Assembly (NCBI RefSeq): GCF_016107395.1
Contig: NZ_JAAIKO010000001.1
Location: 496,001-560,000, forward strand
DNA: 64,000 nucleotides
Origin: Streptomyces fildesensis
Lineage (GTDB): Bacteria > Actinomycetota > Actinomycetes > Streptomycetales > Streptomycetaceae
Direction: 5' to 3'
Shown: in pieces, positions 7,763-15,868 of the stretch
Position numbering within the stretch: the first letter of the stretch is position 1
How the letters are laid out: each line of letters opens with the position of its first letter
Notes under the pieces: generated by a model
The model's input: only the letters and a program-made list of their open reading frames with translations
What the model was told of the DNA's origin: nothing
Databases searched by the model: none
Translations under genes and position numbers: made by a program

Positions 7763-10084
7763 CTAACGGCCGCTGTCCACGACGGGCCCTGTTCCGGATA
7801 TCCGGGACAGGGCCCGTCGGCATGCCAGGAGCAGTTTCTCGTCGGCGCACACATCGAGGGTGCCGTAGTGGTCGCCCTCGTTGTTGTGCCGACGGACGGC
7901 CGCCAGTTCGTCGCGCAGCAGCGGGGCGGCGCCGGCCGCGGCGGGACCTATCCCGGCGAGGCAGCCGGCGATGACCGTGCGGGTGTGCACGTTCTCCGCC
8001 CAGGCGGACCGCAGGACGGGCAGCACAGGACCGGCGTCGCCGGAGACCCGCCACAGCGCGACCGCCGCGTCCACCCGCATCCACACCGCGGGGTCCGCGA
8101 GCAGCTCCCGCAGCCGCGGCGCCGCACCGGCCGCCGCGGGGCCTAGCTCGCCGAGCGCCTCGGCCGCCGAGCGCCGGGTGTGCGGGCTGTCGCTGTTCAG
8201 GTGCGCGAGCAGCACCGGCAGGACCGCGGTGTTCCGCTCGATCGCCCAGAGCGCGGACGCGGCCTCCAGGGCGATACAGGAGCCGGGATCGGCCACCAGC
8301 GCGCGCAGATCGGGCAGCGCGTCGCGGGCGGCGTCACCGAACCGGGCGAGCGCGCGGATCGCCGAACACAGCAGCCAGTCCCGGCGGGCCTTCGGCGCCC
8401 CGCGCAGAATCCGCAGCACCTCGGGGAACGCCTCGGCGGCCGCGATCGCGGCCACTCCCCTGAGCAGCGGCTCCGCCTGGTCGTACGCCTCCTCGTCGTT
8501 CAGCGTCACCTCGGCGAGCCTGCGGCGCAGCAGGGGTGCGAGCGGGACCGCCGCCGCGCCCAGGTGCTCGATGGCGAACCCCAGGTCCTGGGGTATGTCC
8601 GGCCGGTCCAGGGCCGAGGCCAGCGCGGGCAGCGCCCGTGGGTCGCCCAGCCGGGCGAGGGTCTTGACCATGCCGCCGAGGCTCGGCCGCCCCTGCGACC
8701 ACTCCTGGACCCAGCTCCCGGGATCCGCCGCGACCGCCTCGGCGAGGGCGTCGGCTGCGGGTGCGGACAGTTCGTACAGGTTTTCCAGCACCGAGGCGGC
8801 GCCGTCGCGCAGCCGCTCCTCGGGGTCGGCGAGCTGCTGCCCGAGCAGGACGACCAGCTCCTCGTACGGTCCGCGCCAGCCGCGCACCAGGCCGCCGCTC
8901 ATCCACACGGCGTCGATCCGCCGGCCCCAGTCCGGGCTGCGCAACTGGTCGATGACGAGCGCGATGCGGTCGGCGACCCGGTCGTCGAGCGCGGTGTGCA
9001 GCGTACGGAGCAGGTCGGCGGCCCAGGGCGCGGAGCGGCCGGCCTCGGCCCGCTCGCGCAGCTCCCGCAGATGGCCGACGAAGGTGGCGGGCACCTGGCG
9101 CTCGGCGGACACCTCCAGGGGAGACCGGCTGCCCGCCTCCTCGCCGCGCACCGCGCGGAGCAGGGCGACGGCGGTCGGCACGATGTCCGCCGGCAGCCGT
9201 TCGGGCGCGCAGCGGGCGAGTTGGGCGAGCGCGGCCAGCCGCAGGCCCGGGTCCGCGGAGAGCGACCGGCTGTCGGACGAGCGGTCGGCGGGGCCGTCGG
9301 CGCGGTTGCCGGCGAGCCGGGCCAGCCAGTCGGCGGCCTCGGCGGCCGGGCCGCCCGGGCGCAGCGCGAGGGTGCCGACGGCCTCGACGAGGGCCAGCCG
9401 GGTCTCCGTGTCCCGCTCCACCGGCAGCCGGTCGCGCAGGACGTCGAGTATCCGCGCGGTCTCCCCGTGCAGCGCGCCGAGCGCCACCGGGACCGCGCGC
9501 CGTACATCGGGATCGGGGTCCGCGACGAGCTCGGTGAAAACTTCCGCCTGGGCCCGTACGGCGGTGACGGCCATCGCGTAGTTGGCCCGCCAGGCGGCCG
9601 CCTCCGCGTCTTCGGAGGCCGCGGCCTCTTCGGCGTCCAGCAGTCCGAGGATGTCCTCGTCGTCCAGGGCGTCCGTCGCATCGCCGGACCCGCCGGAACC
9701 GGTGCCGGGAGCGTTTCCGGAACCGTCCCCCAGCGCGCTCCACGAACCTCCCGCGACCGGGCCCCCGGCCTCGATCACGATCTCGTCCAGGTACTCCTCC
9801 GCGACCTCGTCGCCGCCCCCGATGCTGGTCAGCAGGACGACGATCCGGCCCCGGTCCCGCACCGCCGGATCCGCCACCAGCTCGAAGAGAAAGGGGATGC
9901 AGGCGAGCGTCGAGTCGTACACATCGCCCTGGTGATGAACGGCCCCGTACATCGCGTCGAGGGCGGCCTCCCGCTCCCCCGCGTCCGCCGAGGCCAGCCC
10001 CCGCAGAAGTTCGGGGACCTCCTCCGCCGATCCGTAGGCATGCCCCATAGCCGCCCAGTCGATCTCGTACAGTCCTGCCAACAT
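7763..10084 (-). CDS. HEAT-repeat protein
   Basis: 773 aa. The start is the ATG at 10084, preceded by a strong GGGGGAGG ribosome binding site; an in-frame extension upstream lacks one. The protein is built almost entirely of degenerate HEAT/PBS-lyase-like helical repeats, for example A-A-L-D-A-M-Y-G-A-V, R-R-A-V-P-V-A-L-G-A-L and R-R-S-A-A-E-A-L-G-E-L-G-P, with acidic stretches around residues 100-165. HEAT arrays usually serve as protein-binding scaffolds; no enzymatic motif is visible. The last codons lie in an almost perfect 38-bp palindrome. It is monocistronic, convergent with the L,D-transpeptidase gene. Confidence 0.75.
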   Translation of the reverse strand: MLAGLYEIDWAAMGHAYGSAEEVPELLRGLASADAGEREAALDAMYGAVHHQGDVYDSTLACIPFLFELVADPAVRDRGRIVVLLTSIGGGDEVAEEYLDEIVIEAGGPVAGGSWSALGDGSGNAPGTGSGGSGDATDALDDEDILGLLDAEEAAASEDAEAAAWRANYAMAVTAVRAQAEVFTELVADPDPDVRRAVPVALGALHGETARILDVLRDRLPVERDTETRLALVEAVGTLALRPGGPAAEAADWLARLAGNRADGPADRSSDSRSLSADPGLRLAALAQLARCAPERLPADIVPTAVALLRAVRGEEAGSRSPLEVSAERQVPATFVGHLRELRERAEAGRSAPWAADLLRTLHTALDDRVADRIALVIDQLRSPDWGRRIDAVWMSGGLVRGWRGPYEELVVLLGQQLADPEERLRDGAASVLENLYELSAPAADALAEAVAADPGSWVQEWSQGRPSLGGMVKTLARLGDPRALPALASALDRPDIPQDLGFAIEHLGAAAVPLAPLLRRRLAEVTLNDEEAYDQAEPLLRGVAAIAAAEAFPEVLRILRGAPKARRDWLLCSAIRALARFGDAARDALPDLRALVADPGSCIALEAASALWAIERNTAVLPVLLAHLNSDSPHTRRSAAEALGELGPAAAGAAPRLRELLADPAVWMRVDAAVALWRVSGDAGPVLPVLRSAWAENVHTRTVIAGCLAGIGPAAAGAAPLLRDELAAVRRHNNEGDHYGTLDVCADEKLLLACRRALSRISGTGPVVDSGR
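7781..7818. terminator. Near-perfect 38-bp palindrome, bidirectional terminator candidate
   Basis: Arms 7781-7798 and 7801-7818 match at 17 of 18 positions around a two-base loop. It lies just past the L,D-transpeptidase stop on one strand and inside the last codons of the HEAT gene on the other, so it could end transcription of both convergent genes while encoding the C-terminal I-S-G-T-G-P-V-V. Confidence 0.65.
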
Positions 10085-10443
10085 GGCGTACCTCCCCCGG
10101 TTTTGCTCTCCCAACCGAGTCTGCACCACGGCACCGACATTCGGCCGGGAGTTATCGGCCGACCGCCAGGACCCGCCACCGGCCGCCGCGGACCGCCACC
10201 AGCCACTTCCGGCCACCGCCATGGAACACCCGGCGGGCGCGGCCGGGTAGGGGGAATGCACCCGGCCGCGCCCTGGGCGCGGACCCACCCGGCACGGGGA
10301 GCACCGGGGTCCGCCGGGCCGATGACCAGTCGACCCATTACTTAAAGCGTCAACCAGCTGGAAAGTGTCACCGGACGCTTCCGGGCCCGCAGGTCAGACG
10401 GTCCGGAGAGCCGGGAATACGGTCGCCGGCGAACCGGCAGAAC
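10085..10443. other. Intergenic region with a 14-bp perfect hairpin
   Basis: This 359-base gap lies between two minus-strand genes and is the leader of the HEAT gene. A perfect inverted repeat, 10235-10248 with 10260-10273, forms a 14-bp GC stem with an 11-base loop and may end transcription coming from the sigma operon. A TTGACG on the minus strand (about 10348-10353) could be a -35 box, but I see no convincing -10 partner. No gene is apparent. Confidence 0.45.
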
Positions 10444-11436
10444 CTAGTCGTTCCGGCCGTCGCCCTTGGTGTGACCGCCGCTCGTGCCACCGGACTTGCC
10501 GCCGTCAGCGTTTCCGGCACCGCCGGATCCGGCCACGTAGGCGGCGGCCAGCACCCGCGCGCAGTATTTCGGTACGTCCCGTTTGCTGCCCGCCGCCGCC
10601 ACGAGCCGGTCGGACGACGCGCCGTCCAGCCGGCCGCCCGCCTTGATGTAGGCGCGGCACAACTCCACGTTCTGCCGGTCGCGTTCCCCGTGCGTCCCCT
10701 GCGGTGCGAGCGAGTGGGCGGACGGCGGCGGCGTCGCGGACGGGTTCGCGGGCGAGGCCGGCCGGCCGGGGGACGGCGTCGCCCCGTGCCCCGGATCCGA
10801 TGACGCTCCGTGCGGTGCGTCGGCCGTCCCGCCGGTGAGCGGCGAGGACCCGCCGTCCGGGCCCGCGGTGCCGGAGCCGTCCGGCATGGCGGAGCTCGGG
10901 GCGCCGCTGCGCACCGGCGCGGAACCGACGTTGTCGGCGTCGAACGGCAGCGGCAGGATGCCGGGGCTCGCGGCGAGCACCGCGGCGCACAGGGCCATGG
11001 CGACCACCAGCGCGCCGACCGACGCCTTCAGCGACTTCGGCGCTCCCGCCACCTTCCCCCGACCTTCGGCCGGGGGTGCCCCCAGCCGCCCCGTTCTCGG
11101 CGTCAGTGCGGTGCCCGGTGCGGTGACCGGCCGGCCCAGCCGGACCACCGACAGGAAATCGGCATCCCCGGAACCCTGCTCGGGACCGGCGCCGGAACCG
11201 TCCCGGGGGCCGGCCTTCGGAGCCGCGTCGAAGCTCGTCAGGAAGGCGGCGACCGCCGCCTCCTCGCGCTCCGGATCGGCCGCCGCCGGCGCGGCGGCTG
11301 CCGCCAGCAGCCGGGCCAGCCGGGCCGCCCCGGCACCGCCGGACATGACGGACTCGCCGCGCAGGAGCCGCTCCGCGGCGTCCTCGTCGAGCCAGTCGTC
11401 GTCACGATGTCCGTCGCATCGCCGGTTTTCCGTCAT
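10444..11436 (-). CDS. Single-pass membrane protein, probable anti-sigma partner
   Basis: 330 aa. It starts nine bases after the ECF sigma stop, with a GAGG ribosome binding site. An acidic N-terminal cytoplasmic region (about residues 1-130) is followed by one transmembrane segment (A-L-V-V-A-M-A-L-C-A-A-V-L-A-A, about residues 140-158), a low-complexity Gly/Ser/Pro region, and a C-terminal part ending in a Gly/Lys-rich tail. The position behind an ECF sigma gene and the topology suggest an anti-sigma factor, but no zinc-binding H-x3-C-x2-C motif is present, so this is inferred from context. Residues L-G-A-P-P-A-E-G-R-G-K (11055-11085) come from an interspersed repeat embedded in frame. Confidence 0.6.
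   Translation of the reverse strand: MTENRRCDGHRDDDWLDEDAAERLLRGESVMSGGAGAARLARLLAAAAAPAAADPEREEAAVAAFLTSFDAAPKAGPRDGSGAGPEQGSGDADFLSVVRLGRPVTAPGTALTPRTGRLGAPPAEGRGKVAGAPKSLKASVGALVVAMALCAAVLAASPGILPLPFDADNVGSAPVRSGAPSSAMPDGSGTAGPDGGSSPLTGGTADAPHGASSDPGHGATPSPGRPASPANPSATPPPSAHSLAPQGTHGERDRQNVELCRAYIKAGGRLDGASSDRLVAAAGSKRDVPKYCARVLAAAYVAGSGGAGNADGGKSGGTSGGHTKGDGRND
11055..11085 (-). repeat. Interspersed G/C-rich repeat inside a coding sequence
   Basis: Read on the minus strand, this 31-base segment matches 55880-55910 on the plus strand at nearly every position (TGGGGGCACCCCCGGCC, then about four differences in the rest). One copy lies inside the anti-sigma-like gene and adds an in-frame peptide; the other is intergenic. 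Confidence 0.6.
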
Positions 11437-11445
11437 CTCATATCC

Positions 11446-12057
11446 TCAAAGCGTCTTCGCCGCCGAAAACGTCACACCCGCGGTGCGGCTCTCGTCGTCC
11501 AGCAGTTCGGCGAGCCGGCGCAGCCCCCGGTGGGTGGCCATCCGCACGGACCCCGCGCGCTTGCCCAGCACCTGCGCCGCGCTGCTGGAGTCCAGCCCCA
11601 TGACGACCCTCAGCAGGACCGCCTCGGCCTGTTCGCGCGGCAGCGTCGCGATGGCCGCGAGCGCGCGGTCGGTGGCCACCGCGTCCAGGGCCTCGCCCGC
11701 GGTGTCCGTGTGCGCCGGCATGTGCAGCAGGGCGTCGACGCCGGCCGCGGTGACCGGCCGCCGGCTGCGCGCCCGCAGGTGGTCCAGTGCCCGGTTGCGG
11801 GCGATCCGGGCCGCCCAGCCGCGCACCGCGTCGCCGTCACCGGTGAAGCCCGGCAGGTCGCGGGCGATCTGCAGCCACGCCTCCGACGCCACGTCCTCGG
11901 CCTCCGCCGGTCCGACCAGGGTCCTCACGTACTGCAGCAGTTGTGGCTGCACCGCCCGGTACAGCACCCGGAACGCGGCGTCGTCGCCCTCCTGCGCGGC
12001 ACTGACCGCGGTCCCCAGATCCACCGCTCGCTCCACCCCCTCGAACACCGGCACCAT
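11446..12057 (-). CDS. ECF-type RNA polymerase sigma factor
   Basis: 203 aa from ATG 12057; an in-frame GTG at 12081 is an alternative. Region 2 is recognisable from L-Y-R-A-V-Q-P-Q-L-L-Q-Y-V-R through A-E-D-V-A-S-E-A-W-L-Q-I-A-R-D. Region 4 runs from A-A-I-A-T-L-P-R-E-Q-A-E-A-V-L-L-R to S-V-R-M-A-T-H-R-G-L-R-R-L, its helix-turn-helix. The linker and region 4 spacing are normal for ECF factors. It directs RNA polymerase to an unknown regulon. The membrane protein gene follows after nine bases and is probably its regulator. The gene diverges from the DUF4253-like gene. Confidence 0.88.
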   Translation of the reverse strand: MVPVFEGVERAVDLGTAVSAAQEGDDAAFRVLYRAVQPQLLQYVRTLVGPAEAEDVASEAWLQIARDLPGFTGDGDAVRGWAARIARNRALDHLRARSRRPVTAAGVDALLHMPAHTDTAGEALDAVATDRALAAIATLPREQAEAVLLRVVMGLDSSSAAQVLGKRAGSVRMATHRGLRRLAELLDDESRTAGVTFSAAKTL

Positions 12058-12188
12058 CCTGCCCCATTGCCGCGGTGACACTTCCGGCGCCCGCGACGCT
12101 GTAATAGACGGCGGCCGGGGACGCTCCTGTGGGGGGAGGCGGCCCCCGGCCGTCCCAGCTCGTGCCCCCACACCGATGGAGCCCACCG

Positions 12189-12974
12189 ATGCCCCTGGCC
12201 CGTCTCCCCGACGGCCTTCCGCCCGGCCGGTTCCTGCCCGGTGACTCCCCCGGGTTGTGGCTCTCCTACGAACCCGTCGTCGCTCCCGGCCGGCTCTGGG
12301 CCCGCTTCCAGGCGCAGCAGGACGAGACGGGCTGGTGCCCGGTCCTCATGGCCTGGCCGTGCGCGACGGGCCGCGGCCACCGCACCGAGGACATCGACGG
12401 CGTGGACGTCGAAGCAACGATGACTGATTCCTGGGGGTCGTACCAGGATTTGCGCTCATTGCGGCCGCCGCATCCCGCGATCGACGAGGTCTGGCCCGAG
12501 GACGTCGCCCTGCTCCTCGACGACCCGGGCCCGCCGTTCACCCGCTGGCCCGGCCTCGCCCGCACCTCCCCCGCGCACCAGGGGCCCCCGCCGGACGCGG
12601 TCGCCCGCCAGACGGTGGGTCAGATGCTGCACTACTTCACCACCCGCTTCATCGCGCACATCGCGCTGGTCCCGACCCGCCGCAGCGCCGATGTCCCGGC
12701 CCTCCTCGGGTGGGAGTCCGACGCGCCGGCCCTGGAGTTCTCCGCGCTGCTGCGCACCTGGGAGACCCGGTTCGGCGCCCGCGTCATCGGCTTCGAGGGC
12801 TCCTCCGTCTTCCTCTCCGTCGCGTCCCCGCCGCTGACGTCGGAGCACGCCGCCCATGTCGCCCTCGAACACGTCCTCACCGGCGCCTCCCACCTCAACG
12901 ACGGCACCTTCCCGTTCCCCGACTACGCCGAGGCGCTGCGCGGGGAGCGGCTGTGGTCCTTCTGGTGGGACTGA
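12189..12974 (+). CDS. DUF4253-like protein
   Basis: 261 aa from ATG 12189, where the sequence becomes protein-like (M-P-L-A-R-L-P-D-G-L-P-P-G). No signal peptide or membrane segment is seen. The C-terminal half, with V-P-A-L-L-G-W, then W-E-T-R-F-G-A-R-V-I-G-F and H-V-A-L-E-H-V-L, resembles DUF4253 proteins common in Streptomyces, some of which sit near toxin or immunity-type genes. The ending F-P-D-Y-A-E-A-L-R-G-E-R-L-W-S-F-W-W-D is also typical. Function unknown. It diverges from the sigma gene and converges on the hexosaminidase gene. Confidence 0.65.
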   Translation: MPLARLPDGLPPGRFLPGDSPGLWLSYEPVVAPGRLWARFQAQQDETGWCPVLMAWPCATGRGHRTEDIDGVDVEATMTDSWGSYQDLRSLRPPHPAIDEVWPEDVALLLDDPGPPFTRWPGLARTSPAHQGPPPDAVARQTVGQMLHYFTTRFIAHIALVPTRRSADVPALLGWESDAPALEFSALLRTWETRFGARVIGFEGSSVFLSVASPPLTSEHAAHVALEHVLTGASHLNDGTFPFPDYAEALRGERLWSFWWD

Positions 12975-13019
12975 CCACAACACTGGGACCGACCGCACCA
13001 CCTGTGGCCGGACCGTCCG

Positions 13020-14546
13020 TCAGCCCACCTTGTCGGCCAGAGCTGTGAAGGCCGGCCAGGAGAGGGGCGGCGTCCCGGGGTACCAGAGCTTCTGCGCCAG
13101 CGCGTTCAGCGGCAGCCGGATGCCCCGCGCCACCTCGTCCTGCGACTGCGCGTCCGCCTGGTCGCACCAGACGGCGAACCTGCCGCCGAGCACCCGGTCG
13201 GGCGTCGCCAGCGAGGCGGCCACCGGGCTGGCGCCGCGCAGGACGGCGGGGGTCCACTCCTTGTAGATGCGCTCGCCCGTCGGATAGGTGAAGTCGTTCG
13301 GCTCGCCGAGCACGTAGTACAGGTACTCGTCGTTGAGGTTGACGACCTTGCGGCCGGCTTTGAGGTATTCCTCCGGCTCGCGGGCGCCCAGTTCCTTCCC
13401 CGTCCAGTACTCGACCTCGCGGTCGCGGTCGGGCACGGCGCGCGGGGTGGAGAGGAATCCGTCGTTCCACGCCTTGGTCCGCTTGCCGAACTTCTTCGCC
13501 ACCGCCTCGCGGTCGTTGAGCCAGCGGGTCGTCGCCTCGGCGACGGTCCCGCCGGGCGGGACGAGCTGCGGATACGAGCTCTCCGGGTCGCTGACGACCA
13601 GCGCCTGGTACTCGTCGCCGCCCAGGTGCCAGTAGGGGCCGGGGAAGAGTGGCGCGAACTCACGGGTCAGATCGTCGACCATGCGGGCCGAGGCGGCCTT
13701 CGAGATGTCGATCGCCCCGGGCAGCGCCCGGCCGGAGGCGTTGACCAGCTGAAGGTCCGGGTGGGCCCTGATGACGGCGCCGAGGTGCCCGGGGCTGTCG
13801 ATCTCCGGGATGACGGTGACGTGGCGCTGCGCGGCGAGGTCGATGATCGCCCTGAGGTCCGCCTTGCTGAGATGGTCCCGCGACACGATCTCCGGGTGGC
13901 TGCTGCTCTCGATGCGGAAGCCCTGGTCATCGCTGAAGTGCAGATGCAGCTGGTTGAGCTTGAGGTCGCCGAGCTGCCGGATCCGGTCCTCGATCCAGTC
14001 GCGTGCGAAGGGCTTCCGCGCGATGTCGAGGAGCAGGCCGCGCTGCGGCCGGTCCGGGGCGTCCTTGATGACGCCTTCGGGCAACCCGGTGCCGGCGCGC
14101 AGCGTCTGCAGGAGGGTGCGGGTGCCGTAGAACGCCCCCGCGTCGGTGGGCGCGTCGATGGTGACCTGCCCGTTCCGTGCGGTGAGGACGTACGACTCGT
14201 TCACGTTCGCGGCGTTCTTCGTGGTGCCGGCGCCGGGACCGTCGATCCGCAGCGTGATGTCTCCCGTTCCGGCCGGCCCGTCCCCGTCGCTCCTGTCGTC
14301 GTCGAACCCGAAGGGGACCTGCAGCTGTCCGGCGAGCAGCCGCGCCTCGTCCTCGACGGCGCTGCCGCGCCCGGCGCGCACCCGGGTCCCCGGACCGAGG
14401 TGGAAGACGCCGGATCCGGCCGGCCGGAAATCCCGTACGGAGGGGATGACCGGCAGTGTCCGGGTGGCCGGTGCCTCGTTGGGTGTGCCGACGGCCGGTG
14501 TGAGTACGGCGAGCGACAACGCCAGCCCTGTCCAGATTTTCCCCAT
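13020..14546 (-). CDS. Secreted beta-N-acetylhexosaminidase, GH20
   Basis: 508 aa from ATG 14546, which begins a signal peptide (M-G-K-I-W-T-G-L-A-L-S-L-A-V-L-T-P-A-V-G). An N-terminal GH20b-type domain is followed by a catalytic barrel with L-H-F-S-D-D-Q-G-F-R, V-I-P-E-I-D-S-P-G-H-L and the active-site motif W-H-L-G-G-D-E-Y. Asp311-Glu312 are the residues used for substrate-assisted hydrolysis of terminal GlcNAc or GalNAc. It probably works outside the cell on chitin or cell-wall oligosaccharides. No good ribosome binding site precedes the ATG. It stands alone and diverges from the UraD-like gene. Confidence 0.9.
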   Translation of the reverse strand: MGKIWTGLALSLAVLTPAVGTPNEAPATRTLPVIPSVRDFRPAGSGVFHLGPGTRVRAGRGSAVEDEARLLAGQLQVPFGFDDDRSDGDGPAGTGDITLRIDGPGAGTTKNAANVNESYVLTARNGQVTIDAPTDAGAFYGTRTLLQTLRAGTGLPEGVIKDAPDRPQRGLLLDIARKPFARDWIEDRIRQLGDLKLNQLHLHFSDDQGFRIESSSHPEIVSRDHLSKADLRAIIDLAAQRHVTVIPEIDSPGHLGAVIRAHPDLQLVNASGRALPGAIDISKAASARMVDDLTREFAPLFPGPYWHLGGDEYQALVVSDPESSYPQLVPPGGTVAEATTRWLNDREAVAKKFGKRTKAWNDGFLSTPRAVPDRDREVEYWTGKELGAREPEEYLKAGRKVVNLNDEYLYYVLGEPNDFTYPTGERIYKEWTPAVLRGASPVAASLATPDRVLGGRFAVWCDQADAQSQDEVARGIRLPLNALAQKLWYPGTPPLSWPAFTALADKVG

Positions 14547-14698
14547 ACCGGACGTTATGGCAGACCATCCCCGTTCCGTCGTCCACTTCGTGACATATTT
14601 CGATCCCGTACGGGTGAAATCCACTCATCCGTCGGACGGAGTCGAACATGCCCCACTAACGTGTACCGCTTCCCCGCTTTTCCGACAGGAGTTCAGCG

Positions 14699-15229
14699 CT
14701 GTTCCCCGACACTCCGGCCCAGGGGCCCGTCCCCGCCGCCGGGCTCTCCCGGCTCAACGAGGCCCCCTTCGGCGCGGCGGAAGCCGCCCTGCGCGACTGC
14801 TGCGGAAGCCACCGCTGGGCCCGGCGGATGGCCCTGCACCGCCCGTACCCGGATCTTGACGCCCTACTCGCGGCGGCCGACGAGGCGGCGTACGACCTCA
14901 CCCCCGGCGACCTCTCCGAGGCGCTGGCCTGCGAGGCCGCCACTCCGCTGCCGCACCGCGGCGGCCTGGCCGCGCACACCGCGCTGAGCGCCGCGCAGGC
15001 CGCGTACGAGAACAAGTTCGGCAATGTCTTCGTCATCGCCCTCAAGGGCGACGACCCGGCCAGCCTCCTCAACCAGGTCCTGACCGGAATCCGCGCCCGG
15101 CTCGCGAACGACGAGGACGAGGAACGGGTCGTCACCGCCGACGAGCTGCGCCGCATCACCCGGGCGCGGCTCGCCCGGCTGGTCTCGGAACGATCGAACG
15201 CGCAGACCACGGCGGAACTGCACCGCTAG
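14699..15229 (+). CDS. UraD-like (OHCU decarboxylase family) protein, probable CTG start
   Basis: The best match is the OHCU decarboxylase family of urate breakdown, from G-L-S-R-L-N-E-A-P through S-H-R-W-A-R-R-M-A-L-H-R-P-Y to A-A-Y-E-N-K-F-G-N-V-F-V-I and D-E-E-E-R-V-type helices. The first ATG (14828) would delete the conserved first helix. Upstream in frame there is no ATG, GTG or TTG before the stop at 14657; the only near-start is CTG at 14699, with AGGAG at 14687-14691 seven bases before it. From CTG the product is 176 aa. The usual H-P-x-I-G catalytic segment is replaced by T-P-L-P-H-R-G-G, so activity is uncertain. It lies upstream of sdhC. Confidence 0.6.
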   Translation: MFPDTPAQGPVPAAGLSRLNEAPFGAAEAALRDCCGSHRWARRMALHRPYPDLDALLAAADEAAYDLTPGDLSEALACEAATPLPHRGGLAAHTALSAAQAAYENKFGNVFVIALKGDDPASLLNQVLTGIRARLANDEDEERVVTADELRRITRARLARLVSERSNAQTTAELHR

Positions 15230-15485
15230 CTCCGGGGAACAACACCTCCGCAGGTGTCTCCGCCCGTACGCCCACCGGCCTTTGGCCCGCACATCCGGTC
15301 GCCCGTTCATTCGTAGGTTCCCCCAGACGTTCACCCAGTCGTGCGGGATCAATCACACCTGGCCTACCCGGGCATACGGAGCCGACAACGCGTCGCTACG
15401 ATGGCCAGGGCCGGTGGACCGTACCCGGCCGGGCCCGTCCGACACCGAAGCCGGCTGGCCCCAAACCGCTCCCGGAGGGTTTTCC
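15230..15485 (+). other. Leader region of sdhCDAB
   Basis: This 256-base gap between the UraD-like gene and sdhC must hold the sdh promoter. A TACGAT at 15397-15402 is a possible -10 box, but no good -35 box is seen at the right distance. GGAGG at 15474-15478 is the sdhC ribosome binding site. I see no other gene or convincing operator. Confidence 0.4.
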
Positions 15486-15866
15486 GTGCCGGCAGGAACG
15501 CTGTACCGCGGCCGGGAAGGCATGTGGTCATGGGTGGCTCATCGAGTCACCGGTGTCCTCATTTTCTTCTTCCTGTTCGTCCATGTCCTCGACACCGCAC
15601 TCGTGCGGGTCTCCCCCGAGGACTACGACAAGGTCGTCGCGACCTATAAGACCTGGCCTGTCAGCCTGCTGGAGTACGGCCTCGTCGCGGCCATCCTCTT
15701 CCACGCTCTCAACGGGCTCCGCATCATCGCCGTCGACTTCTGGTCCAAGGGCCCGAAGTACCAGAAGCAGATGCTGTGGTCCGTCCTCGGCGTCTGGATC
15801 GTGCTGATGATCGGGGCCATCTACCCGGTTCTCGGGCACGCCGCACGCATTCTGTTCGGGAGCTGA
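15486..15866 (+). CDS. sdhC: Succinate dehydrogenase cytochrome b556 subunit
   Basis: 126 aa from GTG 15486, with GGAGG seven bases upstream; a longer in-frame extension lacks membrane or family features. Three transmembrane helices are visible. Family motifs are R-G-R-E-G-M-W-S-W-V-A-H-R-V-T-G, F-V-H-V-L-D-T and L-F-H-A-L-N-G-L-R, whose His residues are expected to bind haem b. It anchors the SdhAB head in the membrane and passes electrons to menaquinone. It is the first gene of sdhCDAB, two bases before sdhD. Confidence 0.93.
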   Translation: MPAGTLYRGREGMWSWVAHRVTGVLIFFFLFVHVLDTALVRVSPEDYDKVVATYKTWPVSLLEYGLVAAILFHALNGLRIIAVDFWSKGPKYQKQMLWSVLGVWIVLMIGAIYPVLGHAARILFGS

Positions 15867-15868
15867 GA

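Noticed and set aside
8180..10345. 721-codon plus-strand open frame opposite the HEAT gene
   Set aside because: It is Arg/Gln/Gly-rich with no domain and no start context; the minus strand has a strong GGGGGAGG before its ATG and clear HEAT periodicity.
15230..15485. Crp-type site upstream of sdhC (GTGCGGGATCAATCACAC)
   Set aside because: The spacing between the GTG and CAC half-sites does not fit the Streptomyces Crp pattern, and the arms pair poorly.
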